A stretch of DNA of 64,000 nt. Origin: Candidatus Peregrinibacteria bacterium GW2011_GWF2_43_17 (lineage in GTDB: Bacteria > Patescibacteriota > Gracilibacteria > UBA1369 > UBA12470). The DNA is taken from the NCBI GenBank assembly GCA_000999315.1, contig LCFW01000005.1, positions 25,458 to 89,457 of the forward strand, read 5' to 3'. The position numbers were made by a program, and so were the translations under genes. This document shows, piece by piece, positions 42,456 through 50,704 of the stretch (within the stretch, counting starts at the first letter, position 1; every line of letters begins with the position of its first letter). A model generated the notes under the pieces. It was given only the letters and a program-made list of their open reading frames with translations. It was not told the origin of the DNA and ran no database searches.

Positions 42456-42544
42456 AGTTGACATTTTTCGACACACTAAATATTAACAAAACAAACCCAA
42501 TAAGTAAACCAACTATTGACATAATAGTTGATTATTTCCGACAC
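42455..42544. promoter_or_regulatory. Candidate TrmB operator region
   Basis: A 20-nt direct repeat starting TAGTTGA and ending CGACAC occurs at 42455-42474 and 42525-42544 with four mismatches. Between them a palindrome with 8-bp arms CAACTATT/AATAGTTG and a 5-nt centre lies at 42510-42530. The sites are placed so that one overlaps the regulator start and the other sits 23 bp before the Cys-rich ATG. Confidence 0.5.
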
Positions 42545-42566
42545 GGGAGTACCTTTATTGGTGCAT

Positions 42567-44216
42567 ATGCCAAATATTACACAAACATGTAGGATCACGG
42601 GACGGGAGTTCACGGTTACCGAATGGGAACAGGAGCATTTGAAAAAATTCGGCGTACCGCTTCCGACTTTATGTGCCGATGAAAGACTTCGACGCAGGCT
42701 TGCTCATAGAAACGAAAGAAAACTTTACAAACGCAACTGCGATCTTGCCGGAAAGCCGATAATTTCAATTTATTCGCCGGACAAACCTTTCAAGGTTTAC
42801 TCGCAGGAAGCATGGTGGGGCGACAAATGGGATGCAAAAGATTACGGGCGGGAATACGATTTCTCGCGTCCGTTTTTCGAGCAGTTTACAGATTTGCAGA
42901 AGGAAGTCCCGGTCCTTTGTTTGATGAATAAAAATGGAGTAAACAGCGACTACTGCAATATCACGCATGGTAATAAAAACTGCTACTTGGTATTTGGAGG
43001 AGATTTCAATGAAGACTGCATGTATTCGATTTTCAGCATGCACTCGCGCAACATGGCCGATGTTTATTGGGTCAATAAATCGGAGCTGGTCTACGACAGC
43101 ATAAATTGTATACATTGTTACAGTATAAAATATTGCGAAGATTGCCAAAACTGCAGTAACTCGTCGTTTTTATTCGCATGTAGAAACTGTCAGAACTGTT
43201 TCGCATGCGTAGGTCTGGTCGCCAAACAATATTGCATATGGAATAAACAATATTCTCGAGAAGAGTACGAGAAAACCATTAAACAATTCAAATCCGATAC
43301 TTGGTCCGGAGTTAAGTATACAAAAGAAATTTTCGCAAAATTCAAACTGAATTTCCCACACAAATACGCAAATCTTGTAAGTTGCGAAAACTGTACAGGC
43401 GATCAAGTCTCAAACGTAAAGAACTGTACCGATTGTTTCTATGTCGAAGGTCCGGCGGAAGATTGCAAAGACGTTTTCATCGGCGGCTATAATGCAAAAG
43501 ATATAATGAGCTCCGATCATATCGGTTTCGACGCGGAATTGTTTTACGAAATGCTTGGTTCGATAAGAGGTAATCACAACGCATTATGTAGATTTTCATG
43601 GTGTTCGAATAATACTTATTACTGCTCAGTTGTTGATAGCTGTAAAGATCTTTTTGGATGCGTAAGTATGAAAAGAGCCGAGTATTGCATTTTGAATAAG
43701 CAATACACCAAATCCGAATATGAAGAGATCGTGCCGCGAATAATCAATCATATGAAATCGACTTGCGAGTGGGGCGAATATTTCCCGATTGAAACCTCGC
43801 AATTCGCTTATAACGAGACGGTTGCCAACGATTTCTTCCCGATGACCCGCGAAGAAGCTTTGAAAAAAGGTTGCAAATGGCTTGATGAAAAAAACGAACC
43901 TCCTAAGAAACTAGACGTCCCGGATTCGATTCACGACACGAAAGACGATATCCTTGCCGCAAATCTACTTTGTGAAAAAACCGGTAGGCCTTACAAAATA
44001 ATAAAACCGGAGTTGGACTTGTATAGAAAAATGGAAATCCCGGTCCCGCATTACGCGCCGGAAACAAGGAACGAAATAAGAATAGCCAGACTCAATCCGT
44101 TAAAAACTTTCGATCGTACATGCGCAAAATGCGGTGCCTCGCTTAAAACCGCTTACAAACCCGAGAATCCGGCGACTATTTACTGCGAAAAATGCTACCT
44201 GGGGATATTGTATTAA
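42567..44216 (+). CDS. Giant Cys-rich protein (paralogue 2)
   Basis: A 549-residue paralogue of the 29743 gene product, from the ATG at 42567 (the frame upstream starts with TTG in the operator region). It shares the VPLPTLC knuckle, NERKLYKRNCD, YGREYDFSRPFFEQF, the two FxCVxLxxKQYCIWNKQY/FGCVSMKRAEYCILNKQY segments, and the C-terminal DRTCAKCG and YCEKCYL pairs. The N-terminal CxxC pair of paralogue 1 is changed (CRITG). No signal peptide. It is the first of three tandem paralogues, divergent from a TrmB regulator. Multiple metal-binding sites are likely. Confidence 0.75.
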   Translation: MPNITQTCRITGREFTVTEWEQEHLKKFGVPLPTLCADERLRRRLAHRNERKLYKRNCDLAGKPIISIYSPDKPFKVYSQEAWWGDKWDAKDYGREYDFSRPFFEQFTDLQKEVPVLCLMNKNGVNSDYCNITHGNKNCYLVFGGDFNEDCMYSIFSMHSRNMADVYWVNKSELVYDSINCIHCYSIKYCEDCQNCSNSSFLFACRNCQNCFACVGLVAKQYCIWNKQYSREEYEKTIKQFKSDTWSGVKYTKEIFAKFKLNFPHKYANLVSCENCTGDQVSNVKNCTDCFYVEGPAEDCKDVFIGGYNAKDIMSSDHIGFDAELFYEMLGSIRGNHNALCRFSWCSNNTYYCSVVDSCKDLFGCVSMKRAEYCILNKQYTKSEYEEIVPRIINHMKSTCEWGEYFPIETSQFAYNETVANDFFPMTREEALKKGCKWLDEKNEPPKKLDVPDSIHDTKDDILAANLLCEKTGRPYKIIKPELDLYRKMEIPVPHYAPETRNEIRIARLNPLKTFDRTCAKCGASLKTAYKPENPATIYCEKCYLGILY

Positions 44217-44227
44217 TTGCATCCCCC

Positions 44228-44248
44228 TTACTACTTACTACTATACTC
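44228..44248. repeat. Degenerate heptamer array (locus D)
   Basis: Three 7-mers: ttactac, ttactac, tatactc. The array ends 3 bp before the ATG at 44252, in the 35-bp spacer between two Cys-rich genes. Confidence 0.5.
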
Positions 44249-44251
44249 CCC

Positions 44252-45835
44252 ATGCTTTGCTTCCTTTGCCACCAACAATTCGGAATCACCGATCAGGACA
44301 TAACGGTTTATCAAAGCATGGGCGTCCCGCCACCAACGCACTGCCCGGATTGCAGGCATTTGCGCCATCTCGTTTTTCGCAACGAAAGGAAATTATTTTT
44401 AAATAAAAGTCACCTCTCCGGCAAAACGATTGTTTCAACTTATCCATCTTCAAGCCCGTTCAAAATAATCGATAAAGACGAATGGTGGAGTGATAGTTTT
44501 GATGCAAGTATTTACGGGAGAGATTTTGATTTCAACAAACCCTTTTTTCAGCAATTCAAAGAGCTTCAAAGAGAGGTGCCAAGATGGGCGAGAATGTATA
44601 TCAATTGTGAAAACAGCGACTACACAAACAACAGCGCCGGAACAAAAAACAGTTATTTAACATTCTCATCTTACGACAGCGAAAATCTTTATTACTGTAT
44701 GAGGGTTATAAGGTGCAATATGTGTATCGATTGTTTGAATGTTAAAGATAGCCAATATTGTTCGCAATGCGTTGAGTGTAAAAAATGTTACGGCACGCAT
44801 TATTCCCAGCTTTCAGACGGATGTTCCGACTCCTATTTCTTATACGATTGTCGCAATTGTAAAAACTGTATTTTCTGCGCGCAAATCAGGAACAAAGAGT
44901 ATATGATTTTCAATAAACAGTATTCAAAAGAGAAGTTTGAAAAAGAGAAAGAAAAATTCTTAAAAAAACTATTCGAAGACAAAAAAACTCTCGCAAAAGA
45001 GTTCGAAAATCTCAAAAAACAACTGTTTCACAAAAACCTCAGAATTATAAATTCGGAAAATTGCACCGGAGATTTTATAAATGATTCAAAAAACATCACG
45101 AACGGATTTTACGTAACGGAAGCCGAAGATTGCGTGAATGTTTATGATTGCTCGAAGATCAAAAATTGCTACGACAACACCGCGAATGACAAATCGGAGT
45201 TGTGCCTTGAGTGCGACACGTCATACGAACTTTATAACGCAAAATTTTGCTCCTATACGGTGACCAGTGAAAATGTATCTTATTGCGATCAATGCGTGAA
45301 TGCCAACAACTGTTTTGGATGTGTCGGACTGCATCATGCGGAATTCATGATTTTAAACAAAAAATATACAAAAGAAGATTACGAAATTTTGTTGGCAAAA
45401 ATAAAAAAACACATGGAAAAAACCTGCGAATGGGGTAAACCATTTCCAAGCACTTTATCGTCATATCCGTATAACGTCACAGTCGCGAATGAATATTGTC
45501 CGCTAACTCGCGAACAGGCGCTTGAGCAGGGTTATCTTTGGCATGACGACGATGCATGCGCGCAAGGTAATAACGACCAGGCTTTAACCTGTGAAAAAAG
45601 TGGAAAAAGTTACAAAATTATTCCGCAAGAGCTGAAATTTTATGAAACGTTCAAGCTCCCAACTCCGCGCATATCACCCGATGAAAGATACAAAGAGTTA
45701 TTAAGTCTTCAACCGCCCAAGAAACTAACGGATTCGATCTGCTCACATTGTGCCAAAAACATAAAAACGGTTTACACCGCAGATAGTGGGTATAAAGTCT
45801 TATGCAGGAAATGTTATCTGGACACAGTGTATTAG
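44252..45835 (+). CDS. Giant Cys-rich protein (paralogue 3)
   Basis: A 527-residue paralogue from the ATG at 44252 (an upstream in-frame ATG lies inside the preceding gene). It begins LCFLCHQQFGI and VPPPTHCPDCRHLRH, and has the YGRDFDFNKPFFQQF block, the central CxxC clusters, two NKQY/NKKYTKEDYE segments and a terminal SICSHCAK..LCRKCYL pair. A basic coiled stretch (about 225-260, KEKFEKEKEKFLKKLFEDKK) is more marked than in the other copies. It is the middle gene of the tandem cluster. Confidence 0.75.
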   Translation: MLCFLCHQQFGITDQDITVYQSMGVPPPTHCPDCRHLRHLVFRNERKLFLNKSHLSGKTIVSTYPSSSPFKIIDKDEWWSDSFDASIYGRDFDFNKPFFQQFKELQREVPRWARMYINCENSDYTNNSAGTKNSYLTFSSYDSENLYYCMRVIRCNMCIDCLNVKDSQYCSQCVECKKCYGTHYSQLSDGCSDSYFLYDCRNCKNCIFCAQIRNKEYMIFNKQYSKEKFEKEKEKFLKKLFEDKKTLAKEFENLKKQLFHKNLRIINSENCTGDFINDSKNITNGFYVTEAEDCVNVYDCSKIKNCYDNTANDKSELCLECDTSYELYNAKFCSYTVTSENVSYCDQCVNANNCFGCVGLHHAEFMILNKKYTKEDYEILLAKIKKHMEKTCEWGKPFPSTLSSYPYNVTVANEYCPLTREQALEQGYLWHDDDACAQGNNDQALTCEKSGKSYKIIPQELKFYETFKLPTPRISPDERYKELLSLQPPKKLTDSICSHCAKNIKTVYTADSGYKVLCRKCYLDTVY

Positions 45836-45842
45836 GGCTTTA

Positions 45843-45877
45843 GCTCTACAATCTACCCACTACCTCCTACCCCCTAT
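45843..45877. repeat. Degenerate heptamer array (locus C)
   Basis: Five 7-mers: gctctac, aatctac, ccactac, ctcctac, cccctat. The array fills the 40-bp spacer and its last unit overlaps the ATG at 45876. No Shine-Dalgarno sequence is possible here. Confidence 0.65.
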
Positions 45878-47531
45878 GCATCAAAATTGTACAAATTGCG
45901 GCCTCCAATTCCAAATCACCGACGACGACATCAAATATTATACCGAAACGCGCGTCTCGCACCCGACGCATTGTCCGAATTGCCGAACTCAAAGAAGGCT
46001 TGCCAACAGAAACGAAAGATGCCTTTATCAAGATAAATGCGACATGTGTGAGAAAAATATAGTTTCCCTATATTCCCCGGACAAAGATATCAAAACTTAC
46101 TGCTACGACTGTTATCTGTCCGACAAATGGGATCCGATGTCTTACGGGAGAGATTTTGATTTTACACGACCGTTTTTCGAACAGTTTTACGAACTCAAAA
46201 AAGACATCCCTCATATGAACATTTATCAGCTGTTCAATGAAAATTGCGACTACTCAAACTACACGGGTTACTGCAGAAATTGTTACATGTGTTTCGGTCC
46301 TTACAAGTCTGAAGATTGCATGTACGGAAGTCCTTACGAATCCAAAAATTGCGTAGATACATACGTATCTTACGGATTGGAACTTTGTTACGAATGTATC
46401 AATTGCGAAAAATTATACGGATGCATTGAATGCCAAGAATGCGTGGGATCATCGGGACTGTTTTTTTGTTACGATTGTCGAAGTTGTAGCGATTGTATCG
46501 GGTGTGTCGGTTTGAGAAATAAAAAATTCCATATTTGGAACAAGCCTTATTCACAAGAAGAGTACGAGCGGATAAAGAGTTCATTAAATCTTGGAAATAG
46601 AACCGCTTATGATACTTTGAAAAATCAATTTGAAAAGTTCAAAAAACAATTTCCGCGTATATACGCTAAGAATCCCAAGAGCGAAAACGTAAGCGGTAAT
46701 TTCATAGTCGAATCGAAAAATTGCGAAAACTGTTTTGACGCAAAATCCAGCCAGGACTGCAAAGATTGTGCGCAAATCACATATGCGGAAAACTGCCGCG
46801 ACTGCAATTACGAAGAGGAAATAACTTTGTGCTACGAAAATATCGGGTATGCGTTTAACAATTCGATAAAATTCAACAACACATCGGGTCACTCTCACGA
46901 GGTTTATTACACGGAATTTTGTACCAACTGTCAGTATTGTTTCGGATGCGCCGAACTTCGAAAAAAACAATTTTGCATTTTAAATAAACAGTATACGGAG
47001 TCGCAGTACAAAGAGCTTTTGCCACGTATCATCGAACATATGAAGCAGGCGGGCCTGCCTGCCGGACAGGCAGGCGAATGGGGCGAATTTTTTCCGATAA
47101 AATACAGCCTTTTTGGTTATAACGAAACTGTCGCGCAAGATTATTTTCCGATAACTGAAAAAATCGCTCAAGAAAAAGGTTGGGGATGGACGCCGGAAAA
47201 CAAAAAAGCACTTATCCCGCAAACTTGCGTTGTCGCGGACGACATAAAAGACATCCCGGATTCGGTTACAACAGAAACTCTCGCATGTGAAATAACAGGT
47301 AAAAACTACAAGATCATTCCGCAAGAACTTTCGTTCTACCGAAAAACGAACTTGCCAATCCCAAAACGCTGTCCCGACCAACGCCACTTGGACAGACTCG
47401 CAAAATGCGCGCCGAGAAAGCTTTGGGACCGTACCTGCGCAAAATGCGGCGCAGAAATAAAAACGCCATACTCACCCGACCGCCAAGAAACGGTTTATTG
47501 CGAGAAATGCTATCTGGAGGCGATTTATTAA
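45876..47531 (+). CDS. Giant Cys-rich protein (paralogue 4, with palindromic insertion)
   Basis: A 551-residue paralogue from the ATG at 45876. It begins CTNCGLQFQI and SHPTHCPNCRTQRR, has the YGRDFDFTRPFFEQF block, many CxxC pairs (for example CYDCRSCSDCIGC), two NKPY/NKQY segments and the C-terminal RTCAKCG..VYCEKCYL. Around residue 392 it carries the extra peptide QAGLPAGQAG between EHM and EWGEFF; the other three paralogues have only four to five residues between HM and the (W/F)G. The extra bases form a 23-nt palindrome. The frame is preserved. It is the last gene of the tandem cluster. Confidence 0.75.
   Translation: MHQNCTNCGLQFQITDDDIKYYTETRVSHPTHCPNCRTQRRLANRNERCLYQDKCDMCEKNIVSLYSPDKDIKTYCYDCYLSDKWDPMSYGRDFDFTRPFFEQFYELKKDIPHMNIYQLFNENCDYSNYTGYCRNCYMCFGPYKSEDCMYGSPYESKNCVDTYVSYGLELCYECINCEKLYGCIECQECVGSSGLFFCYDCRSCSDCIGCVGLRNKKFHIWNKPYSQEEYERIKSSLNLGNRTAYDTLKNQFEKFKKQFPRIYAKNPKSENVSGNFIVESKNCENCFDAKSSQDCKDCAQITYAENCRDCNYEEEITLCYENIGYAFNNSIKFNNTSGHSHEVYYTEFCTNCQYCFGCAELRKKQFCILNKQYTESQYKELLPRIIEHMKQAGLPAGQAGEWGEFFPIKYSLFGYNETVAQDYFPITEKIAQEKGWGWTPENKKALIPQTCVVADDIKDIPDSVTTETLACEITGKNYKIIPQELSFYRKTNLPIPKRCPDQRHLDRLAKCAPRKLWDRTCAKCGAEIKTPYSPDRQETVYCEKCYLEAIY
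47053..47075. repeat. Palindromic element inserted in frame in a coding sequence
   Basis: Perfect 9-bp arms GCCTGCCTG (47053-47061) and CAGGCAGGC (47067-47075) with the loop CCGGA. Paralogous genes lack the corresponding residues. A similar CTGCCGACAGGCAGGC core occurs in the spacer element at 20786-20918. Confidence 0.7.
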
Positions 47532-47534
47532 GGG

Positions 47535-47555
47535 TGTCTACTATCTACGGTCCTT
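47535..47555. repeat. Degenerate heptamer array (locus B)
   Basis: Three 7-mers: tgtctac, tatctac, ggtcctt. The first 13 bases of GTCTACTATCTAC match locus A exactly. It begins 3 bp after the Cys-rich stop and precedes the toxin-antitoxin promoter. Confidence 0.5.
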
Positions 47556-47563
47556 CAGCTGTC

Positions 47564-47617
47564 TTGACTTCATTGTGGTAAAATGCTACCATGATTGTGG
47601 TAATTAAAAACCACAAT
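47564..47617 (+). promoter_or_regulatory. Promoter/operator of the nucleotidyltransferase-HEPN pair
   Basis: A candidate promoter TTGACT (47564-47569), 17 bp, TACCAT (47587-47592). ATTGTGGTAA occurs twice as a direct repeat (47572-47581 and 47594-47603), and the inverted half-site ACCACAAT lies at 47610-47617, overlapping the start codon. This fits autoregulation by the N-terminal HTH of the first gene. Confidence 0.45.
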
Positions 47618-48161
47618 GCTTATACAAAGATCATCTGTATCGAAAAAGATTCTATCTTATTTTTTCTCGAATAAAAAAGCGGAGAATTACGGTAGGGAAT
47701 TGGCGCGTATTTTGGATGTGGATCCGAAGAATTTACATAGCAAGCTGAAAGAATTCGAAAGAAATGGCTTGATTGTAAGCGAAAAAAAAGGGAACCAGAG
47801 ATACTACAAGTTAAACAAGTTTTTCCCTCTCCTTAAAGAGTATGAAAAAATAATTGGCAAGGAGTTACCCCCGGAAGTTTTATTGAAAGAAAAACTATCA
47901 TTGGTTAAGGGTATTAAAGAGGCTTATATTTTTGGTTCTTACGCGAAGGGGAAAGCGGACAGCAATAGCGACGTAGATGTCTTGATAATTGGCAATCATA
48001 AGGCGTTGGAAGCGCAAAAAGCGGTGCTAAGTTTACAGCGAGAACTTGGACGAGAAATCAACATAATCGACATGACTACGCAAGAGTTTAATCGCAAAAT
48101 TGCAATGAAAAATCCATTGATAAAAGATATACTTTTGAAACCTAGAATTAAGGTTTTATAG
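47616..48161 (+). CDS. HTH-nucleotidyltransferase antitoxin (MNT type)
   Basis: A 181-residue protein. Residues 1-70 are a winged helix (YGRELARILDVDPKNLHSKLKEFERNGLIV); residues 98-181 are a minimal nucleotidyltransferase with GSYAKGKADSNSDVDV (G107, S108, D119, D121). It is immediately followed, with no gap, by a HEPN gene. In characterised MNT-HEPN pairs the nucleotidyltransferase neutralises the HEPN toxin by adenylylation. The HTH and the upstream repeats suggest it also represses its own operon. Confidence 0.82.
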   Translation: MLIQRSSVSKKILSYFFSNKKAENYGRELARILDVDPKNLHSKLKEFERNGLIVSEKKGNQRYYKLNKFFPLLKEYEKIIGKELPPEVLLKEKLSLVKGIKEAYIFGSYAKGKADSNSDVDVLIIGNHKALEAQKAVLSLQRELGREINIIDMTTQEFNRKIAMKNPLIKDILLKPRIKVL

Positions 48162-48548
48162 ATGCATTTCCAGGAAGAATTTTATCATAAATTCAAATTC
48201 GAAGAGAGCCAAGTAAAGGACTACTTCAGGTCCGCCAAAAGCAGTCTCGAAATAGCTGGAAAGGTGGATATTCCAGAGGTCATTTTTAAATTTTCCTATG
48301 ATGCGCTAATCAAGCTTGGAATTACGCTGATAGCTCGCGAGGGTTACAAGACAAGAAGCACTACCGGTCATCATATAAAAATACTTGAGGCAATGAGTCG
48401 GATTCTAAAAGATGAAGAAATTGAAACGGTGGGGAACATGATGCGGAGGCAAAGGAATATGGATCTATATAATGGCGGGATTATCGTAACGGAGAAAGAA
48501 AGCCGGGAGTATTTAAATTTCGTCAGGGGTGTGTTTAGGAAAGTTTAG
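48162..48548 (+). CDS. HEPN-domain toxin
   Basis: A 128-residue all-helical protein. The start follows the MNT stop directly. The segment MMRRQRNMDLYNGG carries an RxxRNxxxY form of the HEPN active-site motif, the variant seen in many MNT-linked HEPN proteins (Tyr instead of the RNase His). Such proteins are RNA-cutting toxins or their regulators. The last 14 bp overlap the convergent copper ATPase gene. The pair is a probable type VII toxin-antitoxin system. Confidence 0.78.
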   Translation: MHFQEEFYHKFKFEESQVKDYFRSAKSSLEIAGKVDIPEVIFKFSYDALIKLGITLIAREGYKTRSTTGHHIKILEAMSRILKDEEIETVGNMMRRQRNMDLYNGGIIVTEKESREYLNFVRGVFRKV

Positions 48549-50688
48549 AGTTCCTCCTAATCCTCAGGCTATTTCCCACCACGCTAACCGAGCTCAAGCT
48601 CATAGCTATGCTTGCGAATACCGGCTGCAAAAGTCCAAGCCCGGCAACAGGTACGAAAATCACATTGTAAACAAAAGCCCAAAATAGATTTTGCTTTATT
48701 ATTTTATAAGTTTTTCTCGCAAGTTTTATTGCGTCCACAACCTTATAAGGATCTCCTTTGATCAAAACAAAATCTCCGGTCTCAATGGCAATATCAGTAC
48801 CTGTGCCGATAGCTATTCCAAGATCGGCTTGAGCCAAAGCGGGGGAGTCGTTTATTCCATCTCCGACAAAAGCGACATGCTTGCCTTCCTTTTGTAGTTT
48901 TTTGATGATATTCGCTTTCTCGGATGGCATTACTCCTGCGAAATAAGTATCTATCCCGAGTTCGCCCGAAACAGCGGCGGCTGTTTTTTCGTTGTCTCCG
49001 GTCAAAAGTACGACAGAAATTCCCATCTGATGAAGCTCTGATATGGCCTGCTTAGAGTTGTCTTTCGCTGAGTCGCTGACCGAAAATAACCCGACAACTT
49101 TATCTCCGATTGATACAAAAGTTACAGTTCTACCTTTCGATGACTCTTTTTCAAATTCGTCAGACAAATCTCGACCGAGAATCGCTCCATCTCGATCCAT
49201 CATTTTATGATTTCCTAAAGAAATTTTCTCACCGCTTTCTTCGATTTTGCCACTGAGCCCAAGCCCGCCCGCCTCTTTAAATCCGACCACTCCAACTTTT
49301 TCATGTTTCGAAACATGAGCCGCAATAGATTTCGAAATCGGATGGTGCGACAAAACGGCAAGTCCATGAGCAATCCCAAAAAACTTTTCTTCATCAACAG
49401 CGGAATCCACGAAAAACTTATTAACTTTCGGCTTTCCCTCCGTCAAAGTGCCGGTTTTATCAAAAAGCACAACATCAATCTTTTTTGCTTTTTCGAACGC
49501 CTCGCCGTTTTTTATCAAAATCCCCATGTTCGCTCCCGTTCCGCCTGCAACCATTATGGCAGTCGGAGTTGCAAGTCCCAGCGCACACGGACAAGCTATG
49601 ATTAACACGGCAGTCGCGGAAAGAACACTTTTTTCAATATCTCCCGTGATCAAATACCACGCAATAAACGTGCATATCGCCAAAACTATAATTACGGGCA
49701 CGAAAACGCCGGAAATTTTATCAGCCAAATTTTGGATTGGAGCTTTTGAAGCTTGCGCATCGTCAACCAGTCTTATTATTTGTGCCAAGACGGTATCTTC
49801 TCCGACTTTGGAAACTTTCACATGGAGCACACCATCCAGATTGATCGTAGCACCGTAAACGGTATCTCCTTTGCTTTTATAAACAGGCATACTTTCCCCG
49901 GTTAGCATCGATTCATCGAGGCTGGCTTCGCCATCAATAATTCCACCATCCAAAGGGATTTTCATCCCGCTTTTCACGAGCACGGTATCTCCGACAACAA
50001 GTTCTTCTATAAGCACCTCTTTTTGTTCCCCGTTTATAACCAGTATCGCCTTTTTCACCTGCATTTGCAGAAGTTTTTTTATCGCTTGAGATGCCCGACC
50101 TTTACTTTTATATTCAAAAAATTTACCAAGATTTATAAAAACTATTATCAAAACGGCAACTTCAAAATAAGAATGCATATCGTTGAAAACCGCCCAAAAA
50201 CTATAAGCGGTCGCCGTCAAAGTCCCGATACTTATCAAACTGTCCATGTTGAAATACCCTTTCATCAGTTTCTTCACGAAACTTATGTGGAAATGCCTTC
50301 CTGCAACAAGCACCACGAATGAAGCCAATATCGCAACGAACATTTCATATTCGCCCGCATCAAAAAACATAGTCGAAACAACCGGCAAACTTAATACGGC
50401 GGATAAAACCAATCTGTTAAAATATACTTTAGTCATGTCGTCCGCAGGCTTGGAGCCATGGTCGTGCATGTTATGCTCGTTCGGGAGTTCCACATCGTAA
50501 CCGGCGCTTTTAATGGCCTTTTTTATATCATCCAGAGATAACAAATTCTCATCGAATTCCGTATAGGCGGTATTGTTCGCATAATTCACCGCCGCGCTCT
50601 TCATCCCTTTGAGCCCCTGGAGAACGCCTTCGTTGATTTTTGCGCAACTAGCGCAATCCATCCCTTTTATGTGAAATTTCAATTTCAT
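48535..50688 (-). CDS. copA: Copper-exporting P1B-type ATPase
   Basis: A 717-residue P-type ATPase. One N-terminal HMA domain has GMDCASC (C12, C15). The membrane part carries the CPC ion-site motif (IIACPCALGLATPTA), followed by the phosphorylation site DKTGTLTEG, the HP motif in LSHHPISKS, and GDGINDSPALAQAD. CPC plus HMA indicates Cu(I) export from the cytoplasm. It is the last gene of the csoR-HMA/SafE-copA operon, with a 16-bp gap after the preceding gene. Length is slightly short because there is one HMA domain only. Confidence 0.93.
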   Translation of the reverse strand: MKLKFHIKGMDCASCAKINEGVLQGLKGMKSAAVNYANNTAYTEFDENLLSLDDIKKAIKSAGYDVELPNEHNMHDHGSKPADDMTKVYFNRLVLSAVLSLPVVSTMFFDAGEYEMFVAILASFVVLVAGRHFHISFVKKLMKGYFNMDSLISIGTLTATAYSFWAVFNDMHSYFEVAVLIIVFINLGKFFEYKSKGRASQAIKKLLQMQVKKAILVINGEQKEVLIEELVVGDTVLVKSGMKIPLDGGIIDGEASLDESMLTGESMPVYKSKGDTVYGATINLDGVLHVKVSKVGEDTVLAQIIRLVDDAQASKAPIQNLADKISGVFVPVIIVLAICTFIAWYLITGDIEKSVLSATAVLIIACPCALGLATPTAIMVAGGTGANMGILIKNGEAFEKAKKIDVVLFDKTGTLTEGKPKVNKFFVDSAVDEEKFFGIAHGLAVLSHHPISKSIAAHVSKHEKVGVVGFKEAGGLGLSGKIEESGEKISLGNHKMMDRDGAILGRDLSDEFEKESSKGRTVTFVSIGDKVVGLFSVSDSAKDNSKQAISELHQMGISVVLLTGDNEKTAAAVSGELGIDTYFAGVMPSEKANIIKKLQKEGKHVAFVGDGINDSPALAQADLGIAIGTGTDIAIETGDFVLIKGDPYKVVDAIKLARKTYKIIKQNLFWAFVYNVIFVPVAGLGLLQPVFASIAMSLSSVSVVGNSLRIRRNSKLS

Positions 50689-50704
50689 ATTTTTTGATTA
50701 AAAA

